Shown here piece after piece: positions 37,612 to 44,916 of a stretch of 50,102 bases of DNA. Source of the stretch: an uncultured Thiodictyon sp. (lineage in GTDB: Bacteria; Pseudomonadota; Gammaproteobacteria; Chromatiales; Chromatiaceae); the NCBI RefSeq assembly GCF_903946935.1, contig NZ_CAJAXH010000203.1, positions 1 through 50,102 on the forward strand. The letters run 5' to 3'. The first letter of the stretch is position 1. Every line of letters starts with the position of its first letter. A model generated the notes under the pieces. That model was not told the origin of the DNA and ran no database searches. It was given only the letters and a program-made list of their open reading frames with translations. The translations under genes were made by a program, and so were the position numbers.

Positions 37612-37621
37612 GCCGTTAGGA

Positions 37622-38227
37622 CTAAAGCGCGCCCTTGGTGGACGGCAGGATACCGCCCATGCGCGCGTCCGGCTCCACCGCCATCCGCAGCGCCCGACCG
37701 AAGGCCTTGAAGATGGTCTCGGCCTGGTGGTGCGCGTTGGTCCCGCGCAGGTTGTCGATGTGCAGGGTGAGCCCGGCATGGTTGACCAGGCCCTGGAAGA
37801 ACTCGTGGAACAGGTCGACGTCAAAGGCACCGATCAGTGGGCGGGTGAAGTCGCAGTGAAACACAAGCCCCGGGCGCCCGGACAGATCGATGACAACCCG
37901 TGAGAGGGCCTCGTCCAGCGGCACATAGGCGTGCCCATAACGGCGGATGCCCTTCTTGTCGCCAAGCGCCTGACTCAGGGCCTGACCCAGGGTGATGCCC
38001 AAATCTTCGGCGGTGTGATGGGCGTCGATGTGCAGATCGCCCTCGGCCGCCACCTCCAGGTCAATCAGCCCGTGACGCGCCACCTGGTCCAGCATGTGGT
38101 CCAGAAAGGGCAGCCCGGTCTGGAAACTGGACCGGCCGGTCCCGTCCAGGTCCAGGCTGACCTGGATGCGGGTCTCCAGGGTGTTGCGTACCACCCGGGC
38201 GGTGCGGTGGTTGGTGTCGGCTGTCAT
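37622..38227 (-). CDS. hisB: Imidazoleglycerol-phosphate dehydratase (HisB, monofunctional)
   Basis: Dehydrates IGP, a manganese-dependent step of histidine synthesis. 201 residues, so only the IGPD domain, without the N-terminal phosphatase domain of E. coli HisB. Both metal-binding motifs are present: [16 protein letters not shown] and [18 protein letters not shown]. It begins [20 protein letters not shown], with [16 protein letters not shown] next. First gene of the his-tat run; the promoter should lie just right of 38227. Confidence 0.95.
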   Translation of the reverse strand: MTADTNHRTARVVRNTLETRIQVSLDLDGTGRSSFQTGLPFLDHMLDQVARHGLIDLEVAAEGDLHIDAHHTAEDLGITLGQALSQALGDKKGIRRYGHAYVPLDEALSRVVIDLSGRPGLVFHCDFTRPLIGAFDVDLFHEFFQGLVNHAGLTLHIDNLRGTNAHHQAETIFKAFGRALRMAVEPDARMGGILPSTKGAL

Positions 38228-39042
38228 GGATGTTAGGGCTCGGCCTGAGGCGATCGCGGCGGGCGCGCAGACCGGCTATTTAACCACAGGTCGCGGGCGC
38301 GGCCCTACCCGACCGGTTGCCGGCACCCGGGATTACAGCAAGCATTCGACCTCAGACCCCTACTTGACGCCAGCATCGCAGACCTTGACACCCGCCGACT
38401 ACGCGATCTCTATGATGCCGCACGACTTGAGGACCTGGATGAGGAAACCTTTCCGCCCTTGCAACAATGGCTGACTCAACGCCAGCTAGCAGGCTGTCGG
38501 ACTTAGTGATGCAACCGATTGAATGCAAAGAGTTTCCTCTTTTGCGCCAAAAAGTCGTTTTCCTGTTTAATCAATCGGTTACGCCATCAAGTCCGACAGG
38601 CTGCTAGGCGGCCCCGTGCGCGGACACTGGCACCCCAATCCAACGGCAATCCTCCTGTACAGCGCAACCCCTCAATTCTGGTTCCCGGGTGCATCCATCG
38701 AGCTGGATGGCTTTACGCGCGTGATCGTATGGAGCCGTCCATGAAGGTTGATTTCGCTCCGGCGCTGATCGCGAGCCGCCATCCCCGTCGGGCTGACAGA
38801 CGAATGGTGTCAACGTCCTGTCGACCATCCGCGAGACGCCCGCCGCCAAGACGCCGCCCCTCGCACCGAGGTCCGGGACCGGCCAACACCGGGGCGCCGC
38901 CGCAGACCGGAAAATGGTCCCTCGGGCGATACTCCCGCGCCTGGTTTTGCAGTAGCATCGCGACCGTGCGCGCACACGACCCAAACCCCCGGGCGTCAGT
39001 GCCGACAACACCCGTTAAACCCTTCGCCTTGGGAGACCTCCG
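38228..39042. other. Gene-poor stretch with a gene remnant and a MITE
   Basis: 815 bases between hisB (minus) and the polyamine operon (plus). From about 38330 to 38485 a plus-strand frame reads like the helical end of a protein (LQQAFDLRPLLDASIADLDT, then LYDAARLEDLDEETFPPLQQ) and is cut at the MITE; there is no start, and I do not recognise it. Right of the MITE I see nothing protein-like. The last about 100 bases should contain the polyamine operon promoter. Confidence 0.5.
38486..38607. mobile_element. MITE-like element with terminal inverted repeats and CTAG ends
   Basis: The ends are CTAGCAGGCTGTCGGACTTA (left) and CAAGTCCGACAGGCTGCTAG (right), near-perfect inverted repeats. A second, inner pair is GCAACCGATTGA and TCAATCGGTTAC. 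The total is 122 bases with no coding capacity. CTAG at both borders is what insertion into TA within CTAG would leave, so an IS630/mariner-type transposase could have moved it; this link is inferred. It interrupts an open frame. Confidence 0.8.
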
Positions 39043-40152
39043 GTGCCTAAGTTCAACGCCCTGCGCCTCGCCCTGCCTGCACTGTGTGCAGGCCTGTTGT
39101 CACTGACCGCCCCCGTCAACGCCGAGGAGACGGTGCATATCTACAACTGGAACGACTATTTTGCGCCCGACACCCTGCAAGAGTTCCAGAAGCAGACCGG
39201 CATCCGGCCGGTCCTGGATCTCTATGACAACAACGACGTGCTGGAGGCCAAGCTGTTCGCCGGCAGCAGCGGCTATGACGTGGTGTTCCCGACCTCGCGG
39301 CCCTTCGGCGCCCGCCAGATCAAGGCCGGGCTCTACCAACCGCTCGACAAGTCCAAGCTGCCGGGGCTCGACAACCTCGACCCGGCGGTGATGGCGAGCC
39401 TGAAGGAACTGGACCCGGACAACGCCCATCTCGTTCCCTATCTGCTGGGCACCACCGGACTGGGGATCGACGTGACCAAGGTCACGGCCGCCCTGGGCGA
39501 GGGCACCCCGACCGATACCTGGGCCGTCCTCTTCGACCCCGCCCAGGCGGCAAAGCTCAAAGGCTGCGGCATCAGCATGCTGGACGACCCGACCGAGGCC
39601 TTCGCCGCCGCGCTGGCCTATCTTGGCCGCGACCCCAACAGCCGCACCGCCGCCGACCTGGATGCCGCGGAAAAGGTCTTAAGAGCCGCCCGCAAGAACG
39701 TGCGCTATTTCCACTCGTCCCAATATATCAGCGATTTGGCCAATGGCGACCTCTGTGTTGCCCATGGCTATTCCGGCGATGTACTCCAGGCCAGGAGCCG
39801 TGCGGAAGAGGCCAACAAGGGCGTCACCGTGGGCTTTCGCATCCCCAAGGAGGGCGCCGTACTGGCAACCGACGTGCTGGCCATCCCCAAGGACGCACCC
39901 AATCCGGCCGCCGCCAACGCCTTTATTGCATTCATCCTGCAGCCGGCCGTGATCGCCCATATCACCGACCACGTAAAATATGCCAACGCCAATACCGCGG
40001 CCACGCCCTTGGTGTCCGAGGCGGTCCGCTCCGATCCCGGCATCTATCCCCCGGCTGCGGTCAAGGAGAAATTCATCGTACTCAAGACGCCGACCGACAA
40101 AGCGCAGCGCGACCTGAATAAGCGGTGGACGCGCATCAAGGCCGAGCGTTGA
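39043..40152 (+). CDS. potF: Polyamine (putrescine/spermidine) ABC transporter, substrate-binding protein
   Basis: 369 residues, periplasmic: signal peptide LRLALPALCAGLLSLTAPVN cut before AEE. The mature start ETVHIYNWNDYFAPDTLQEF is the PotD/PotF pattern, with YDVVFPTSRPFGARQIKAGL, then aromatic and acidic residues lining the polyamine site, and IPKEGAVLATDVLAIPKDAP near the hinge. It is closer to PotF in layout, but specificity cannot be fixed by eye. The start is GTG 39043, with GGGAGA 6 bases upstream. First of four genes. Confidence 0.9.
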   Translation: MPKFNALRLALPALCAGLLSLTAPVNAEETVHIYNWNDYFAPDTLQEFQKQTGIRPVLDLYDNNDVLEAKLFAGSSGYDVVFPTSRPFGARQIKAGLYQPLDKSKLPGLDNLDPAVMASLKELDPDNAHLVPYLLGTTGLGIDVTKVTAALGEGTPTDTWAVLFDPAQAAKLKGCGISMLDDPTEAFAAALAYLGRDPNSRTAADLDAAEKVLRAARKNVRYFHSSQYISDLANGDLCVAHGYSGDVLQARSRAEEANKGVTVGFRIPKEGAVLATDVLAIPKDAPNPAAANAFIAFILQPAVIAHITDHVKYANANTAATPLVSEAVRSDPGIYPPAAVKEKFIVLKTPTDKAQRDLNKRWTRIKAER

Positions 40153-40171
40153 GCAGCGGGACCAGAGCAAC

Positions 40172-41305
40172 ATGACGAACCCCGAACGGCGCACGCTGGA
40201 GCCTTGGCAGGACCCCAAGGCCGCGCCCTATGTGCGCATCGACCATGTCACCAAGAAATTCGATGACGTCTATGCGGTCGATGATGTCTCGCTGGACATC
40301 TTTCAGGGCGAGTTCTTCTCGCTCCTGGGGAGTTCCGGTTGCGGCAAGTCCACCCTCTTGCGGATGCTCGCCGGCCTGGAGCGCCCCACCACGGGGCGCA
40401 TCTATATCGACGGGGCGGACGTGACCGATCTGCCGGCCTATTCCCGGCCGGTCAATATGATGTTCCAGTCCTATGCCCTGTTCCCCCACATGACGGTGGA
40501 GCAGAACGTGGAATTTGGTCTGAAACAGGACCGGATGCCGCGCAAGGAACGCGCGGAACGGGTGGGTGAGATGCTCGGTCTGTTGCAGATCGGCGAATTG
40601 CGCAAGCGCAAGCCGGACCAACTCTCCGGCGGCCAGCGCCAGCGGGCCGCCTTGGCCCGCACGCTGGCCAAACACCCCAAGCTGTTGCTACTGGACGAAC
40701 CGCTCGGCGCACTCGACAAGCGACTGCGCGAGAGTGCCCAGTTTGAATTGGTCAATCTGCAAGAGCGACTCGGCATCACCTTCGTGACCGTGACCCACGA
40801 TCAGGAAGAGGCGATGACCATGTCCACCCGCATTGCCGTTATGAATGCTGGGCAGATCCTCCAGGTGGACACCCCAACCACCATCTATGAATATCCCGAA
40901 TACCGCTTTGTTGCGGACTTCATCGGGTTGGTCAACCTGTTCGATGGCCGGGTGGCGGAGATTCAGGACGACCGGGTGTTGGTGGAAACCCAGCTGGGAC
41001 GGCGGCTGCACATGCGCTGCTCCCACCCCCACGCCATCGGCACCCCGGTCACGGTGGCCATCCGACCGGAAAAGCTCCAAATCTGTCAGACCTATCGGGA
41101 GGACGGAGTCAATCAGGTCAAGGGGGTGGTGGAGGACATCGCCTATTTGGGCGACGTGTCGATCTACCGGGTGCGGGTGAGCCCCGAGCTGCTGGTGGAG
41201 ATGACCCTCACCAATATCCAGCCACGCACCGAGCAGGCCTTGACCTGGGGGCAGGAGGTGGCGATGGAGTGGTCGCCGACCAGCGGCGTGGTCCTGACCG
41301 AATGA
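40172..41305 (+). CDS. potA: Polyamine ABC transporter ATP-binding protein
   Basis: 377 residues, cytoplasmic ATPase. Walker A GSSGCGKST at 53-61, Q-loop MMFQSYALFPHMT, signature LSGGQRQRAALARTL, Walker B LLLLDEPLGALDK and H-loop VTVTHDQEEAMTM. After residue 245 comes the TOBE/MOP-type regulatory domain (DRVLVETQLGRRLHMRC; VTVAIRPEKLQICQ), as in PotA/PotG. ATG 40172 follows the binding-protein stop by 19 bases. A repeat element separates it from the permease genes. Confidence 0.95.
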   Translation: MTNPERRTLEPWQDPKAAPYVRIDHVTKKFDDVYAVDDVSLDIFQGEFFSLLGSSGCGKSTLLRMLAGLERPTTGRIYIDGADVTDLPAYSRPVNMMFQSYALFPHMTVEQNVEFGLKQDRMPRKERAERVGEMLGLLQIGELRKRKPDQLSGGQRQRAALARTLAKHPKLLLLDEPLGALDKRLRESAQFELVNLQERLGITFVTVTHDQEEAMTMSTRIAVMNAGQILQVDTPTTIYEYPEYRFVADFIGLVNLFDGRVAEIQDDRVLVETQLGRRLHMRCSHPHAIGTPVTVAIRPEKLQICQTYREDGVNQVKGVVEDIAYLGDVSIYRVRVSPELLVEMTLTNIQPRTEQALTWGQEVAMEWSPTSGVVLTE

Positions 41306-41339
41306 CACGGACCACGCGCCACATGCAACAAGAAGAGTC

Positions 41340-41500
41340 TCACGCCAAGGCGCCAAGACGCCAAGGGAAGAAAAATTGCGCAAGCGACAGAAACCTATAG
41401 GCATACCCATTGGCCGCCACAGCCGGACGGATGCAGGAATAGCCGCGACCGCGGCTACCCGTAGTCATTCTCTTCTTGGCGTCTTGGCGCCTTGGCGTGA
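41340..41500. repeat. GCCAAG-unit inverted-repeat element, copy 6
   Basis: Left: AAGAGTCTCACGCCAAGGCG then CCAAGACGCCAAGG. Right: CTTCTTGGCGTCTTGGCGCC then TTGGCGTGAGCC. The interior is longer than in other copies and includes GCCGCGACCGCGGCTACCC. It lies in the 222-base gap between potA and potB, genes that are normally adjacent or overlapping. Confidence 0.9.
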
Positions 41501-41527
41501 GCCCTCTTCCTGGCGGGGGGTAATAGC

Positions 41528-42445
41528 ATGGTGTTCATGACTAAACACCATCTGCACGACCGGCACCTGTCGCGGGCACTGAATATCGGCACGCCCTATC
41601 TGTGGCTGGGGCTCTTCTTCCTGCTGCCCTTCGCCATCGTCTTGCATATCAGCATGGCGGAGACGGCCCTCGCCCAGCCGCCCTATACCGATCTCATGTC
41701 TTGGGTGGACGACGGGGTCTTGCAGATCAAGCTCAATCTCCAGAACTTCGTGACGGTATTCACCGACGAACTCTATCTGGCGGCCTTCCTCAATTCGCTC
41801 TGGATCGCCTTGGTCTGCACCGTCCTATGCCTGCTGATCGGCTACCCCATGGCCTATGCCATCGCCACCTCGCCGGAGCGGCGCCGGGTCATCCTGTTGA
41901 TGTTGATCATCCTGCCCTTCTGGACCTCCTTCCTGATCCGTGTCTATGCCTGGATCGGCATACTCAAGCCCAACGGGCTGCTCAATAATTTTCTGATGTG
42001 GCTGGGTCTCATCCATGAACCTTTAACCATACTGCATACCCAGACCGCCATCTATATCGGGGTGGTCTATTCCTATCTGCCCTTCATGATCCTGCCGCTG
42101 TTTGCCAACCTGACCCGGCTCGATTTCAGCCTGTTGGAGGCGGCGGCGGACCTGGGCTGCCGACCCTTCAAGGCCTTCCTCAAGGTCACGCTACCGCTGT
42201 CGTTGCCCGGTATCGTCGCCGGCTCCATGCTGGTCTTCATCCCGGTGGTGGGCGAATTCGTGATCCCGGACCTGTTGGGTGGCCCCGACAGCCTGATGAT
42301 CGGCAAGATGCTGTGGACCGAGTTCTTCGGCAATAAGGACTGGCCGCTCGCCGCCGCACTCGCCATCTGTCTGCTCGGGCTGCTGGTGGTGCCTTTCGTG
42401 TTCATGCAGCGCCTGGAGAGCCGCATGGGAGGGGATGAACTATGA
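41528..42445 (+). CDS. potB: Polyamine ABC transporter permease (PotB/PotH-type)
   Basis: 305 residues, six TM helices. It begins with a short cytoplasmic part, then LWLGLFFLLPFAIVLHISMA. The binding-protein-dependent permease (EAA) loop is present: EAAADLGCRPFKAFLKVTLP. It ends with PLAAALAICLLGLLVVPFVF. It forms the membrane channel with the next gene's product. GGGGGG precedes ATG 41528; an internal ATG (41537) is also possible. Its 3' end overlaps potC by 4 bases (ATGA). Confidence 0.93.
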   Translation: MVFMTKHHLHDRHLSRALNIGTPYLWLGLFFLLPFAIVLHISMAETALAQPPYTDLMSWVDDGVLQIKLNLQNFVTVFTDELYLAAFLNSLWIALVCTVLCLLIGYPMAYAIATSPERRRVILLMLIILPFWTSFLIRVYAWIGILKPNGLLNNFLMWLGLIHEPLTILHTQTAIYIGVVYSYLPFMILPLFANLTRLDFSLLEAAADLGCRPFKAFLKVTLPLSLPGIVAGSMLVFIPVVGEFVIPDLLGGPDSLMIGKMLWTEFFGNKDWPLAAALAICLLGLLVVPFVFMQRLESRMGGDEL

Positions 42446-43251
42446 ACCGCGGACGCTGGAAGCTCTATACCTTTTTGGGCCTGGGCTTCGCCTTTCTGTA
42501 TATCCCGGTGCTGCTGCTCATCGTCTATTCGTTCAACGAATCGCGGCTGGTCACGGTCTGGTCGGGCTTCTCGATCAAGTGGTATCTGGAGCTGATGCAG
42601 AATCAGCAATTGCTGGACGCTGCGTGGCTGAGTGTGCGCATCGCCGCCACCAATGCCTGCTTTGCGGTCGTGCTCGGCACCCTGGCGGCCAATGCATTGG
42701 TAAGACACGGAAAGTTTCGCGGGCGGACGGTCTTTCAACTGCTGCTGACCGCGCCCTTGGTCATGCCCGAGGTGATCACCGGCCTGTCGCTCCTGCTGCT
42801 CTTCGTGACCATGGAGCAGACCATCGGCTGGCCGGACGGGCGCGGCTTCACCACCATCACCATCGCCCATATCACCTTTAGCATGGCCTATGTGGCGGTG
42901 GTGGTACGTTCGCGCCTGTCGCAAATGGACCGCTCGCTGGAAGAGGCCGCCATGGACCTGGGCGCCCGCCCCCTGCGGGTCTATATGAGCATTACCCTGC
43001 CGCTGATCGCCCCGGCGCTGCTCTCCGGCTGGCTGCTCGCCTTTACCCTGTCATTGGATGACCTGGTGATCTCGACCTTCGTCGCTGGCCCCGGCTCCAC
43101 CACACTGCCGATGGTGGTCTACTCCAGCGTCCGCATGGGCGTCTCGCCCCAGATCAATGCACTCGCCTCCATCGTGGTCCTGATCGTCTCGGTGGCAGTC
43201 ATCATCGCCGGGCTCTCGCTGCGACAGCGGCCGGCGGCCAAGGGGCATTGA
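42442..43251 (+). CDS. potC: Polyamine ABC transporter permease (PotC/PotI-type)
   Basis: 269 residues, six TM helices. Start YTFLGLGFAFLYIPVLLLIV then YSFNESRL, typical of PotC; a central VMPEVITGLSLLLLF; the EAA loop EEAAMDLGARPLRVYMSITL; and later SLDDLVISTFVAGPGSTTLP, a family hallmark. The start overlaps the potB stop (ATGA), so the two are translationally coupled in equal amounts. The operon ends here; a REP-like pair follows. Confidence 0.94.
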   Translation: MNRGRWKLYTFLGLGFAFLYIPVLLLIVYSFNESRLVTVWSGFSIKWYLELMQNQQLLDAAWLSVRIAATNACFAVVLGTLAANALVRHGKFRGRTVFQLLLTAPLVMPEVITGLSLLLLFVTMEQTIGWPDGRGFTTITIAHITFSMAYVAVVVRSRLSQMDRSLEEAAMDLGARPLRVYMSITLPLIAPALLSGWLLAFTLSLDDLVISTFVAGPGSTTLPMVVYSSVRMGVSPQINALASIVVLIVSVAVIIAGLSLRQRPAAKGH

Positions 43252-43273
43252 AAGCATACGACGCATGACCGGC

Positions 43274-43370
43274 GTAGCCCGGATGGAGCGCTAGCGCAAT
43301 CCGGGTACGGACTTGCGGGAAAGGCAAAGCACAATGAACCCTGGATTTCGCTGCGCTGCATCTAGGCTAC
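43274..43370. repeat. Inverted repeat of the GTAGCCCGGATG type
   Basis: GTAGCCCGGATGGAGCGCTA followed by GCGCAATCCGGG on the left pairs imperfectly with CTGGATTTCGCTGCGCTGCA then TCTAGGCTAC on the right. This is a widespread bacterial repeat in which both ends read GTAGCC(C)GGAT. It lies after potC and before the hsdM remnant and may form a long hairpin that ends pot transcription. Confidence 0.75.
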
Positions 43371-43430
43371 GGGAAACCGCCCCATGGAATACCGGCCCAA
43401 TCGCGGAGCAGGGGGACGAGGAAAAGTACA

Positions 43431-44517
43431 ATGACCGCACAACAGATCGACTTGAGCCAACTGGAAGGCCATCTCTGGGAGTCCGCGAACATCCTGCGCG
43501 GACCGGTGGATGCGGCGGATTTCAAGACCTACATCTTCCCGCTGCTCTTCTTCAAACGCATCTGCGACGTCTGGGACGAGGAATATGATGACATGGTCGC
43601 CGACAGCGGCGACGAAGAACTGGCCTGGTTCCCGGAATCGCACCGTTTCCAGATCCCAGAAGACTGCCATTGGGACGAGGTCCGCGCCAAGGCGAGCAAT
43701 GTGGGGACGGCATTGCAACGGGCACTACGCGAGATCGAGAAGGCGAATCCCGATAGCCTCTATGGCGTCTTCGGCGACGCCCAGTGGTCGAACAAGGATC
43801 GTTTGTCCGATGCCTTGCTGAAAGACCTGATCGAACACTTCTCCCGACTGCCTTTTGGCAATCGTAACCTGACCTCCGACCTGCTCGGCGATGCCTACGA
43901 ATATCTGATCAAGAAGTTCGCCGACGCCACCAATAAGAAGGCCGGTGAGTTCTACACCCCGCGCAGCGTGGTGCGGCTGATGATCGATATGCTCGACCCC
44001 CGCGAAACCGAAACCATCTACGACCCGGCCTGCGGCACCGGTGGCATGCTGCTCGCCGCCGTGGCGCATGTGAAGGATCGGCACGGCGACGTGAAGCGGC
44101 TATGGGGTAAGCTGTACGGACAGGAGAAGAACCTGACGACCTCGGCCATCGCCCGGATGAACCTCTTCCTGCATGGTGTGGAAGACTTTGAGATCATCCG
44201 GGGCGATACCCTGGCCAACCCGCGTCATTGCGCCGGAGACCGGCTGCGCCAGTTCGTTCGACGTGATCCTGGCCAACCCGCCCTATTCGATCAAGCAATG
44301 GGACCGTGCCGCCTGGACCCAGGACCCATGGGGCCGCAACTTTCTCGGCACGCCGCCGCAGGGCCGGGCCGATTATGCCTTTCAGCAGCATATTCTGGCC
44401 AGCCTGACGCCCAAGGGGCGGTGCGCCGTACTCTGGCCGCATGGTGTACTGTTCCGCAACGAGGAACAGGCAATGCGCGCCCGAATGATCGAGCAGGACT
44501 GGGTAGACCAATGCGAC
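43431..44517 (+). pseudogene. hsdM: Type I restriction-modification DNA methyltransferase subunit (HsdM), frameshifted
   Basis: HsdM methylates adenine in the host's recognition site. The N-terminal helical domain (LEGHLWESANILRGPVDAAD then FKTYIFPLLFFKRICDVWDE) and the methyltransferase core (GEFYTPRSVVRLMIDMLDP, the AdoMet motif YDPACGTGGMLL) are intact up to about residue 275. There a TTCG tetranucleotide is doubled (44253-44260), shifting the frame just before the catalytic NPPY. In the next frame it continues correctly as FDVILANPPYSIKQWDRAAW, then FQQHILASLTPKGRCAVLWP, up to IEQDWVDQ, where the gene breaks off and hsdS sequence follows. It is thus frameshifted and truncated; no active enzyme is expected. 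Confidence 0.9.
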
Positions 44518-44916
44518 CTGATTTTTGGTCGAAGATCTATTGTTCTCGAGGGAGCCGGAAAGTGCTCAATGGTGAGCGACCTATCAGAGCCAGTAATATT
44601 TGAGTCATCTATTATTCGCGTAACGCTTGACCCCGAAAAAGCAGTACCAAAATTTGTCTTTGAATGGCTGCGGAGCCCAAAAGGAGCGCAGCAAATCACT
44701 AGAATTAGGAGCTTCACGACTATAGCCGGCATTACTGGCTCAGACCTAAAAAAGATATTTATACCGGCGATGTCGATTAGTGACCAGATAGCGACAAGCA
44801 ATGAACTAGCGTCTTTACGAAACTCACTTAATGAAGTTAGAAATCGGCAAAACGCTAATCTGGCACTGAAAAAACAGGCGCTAGAGAAGCTTCTTGGAGG
44901 TAACAATGTTTACTGA
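44518..44916 (+). pseudogene. hsdS: Remnant of type I specificity subunit (HsdS), fused in frame to hsdM
   Basis: The last about 133 residues of the fused frame do not belong to HsdM. They read like the second half of an HsdS target-recognition domain and its coiled coil: SSIIRVTLDPEKAVPKFVFE then WLRSPKGAQQITRIRS, IAGITGSDLKKIFIPAMSIS and DQIATSNELASLRNSLNEVR. The first recognition domain is gone, deleted together with the HsdM end. Base composition drops sharply to AT-rich from about 44520, as is common for hsdS recognition domains acquired from elsewhere. It ends by overlapping the hsdR start by 11 bases. Confidence 0.8.
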
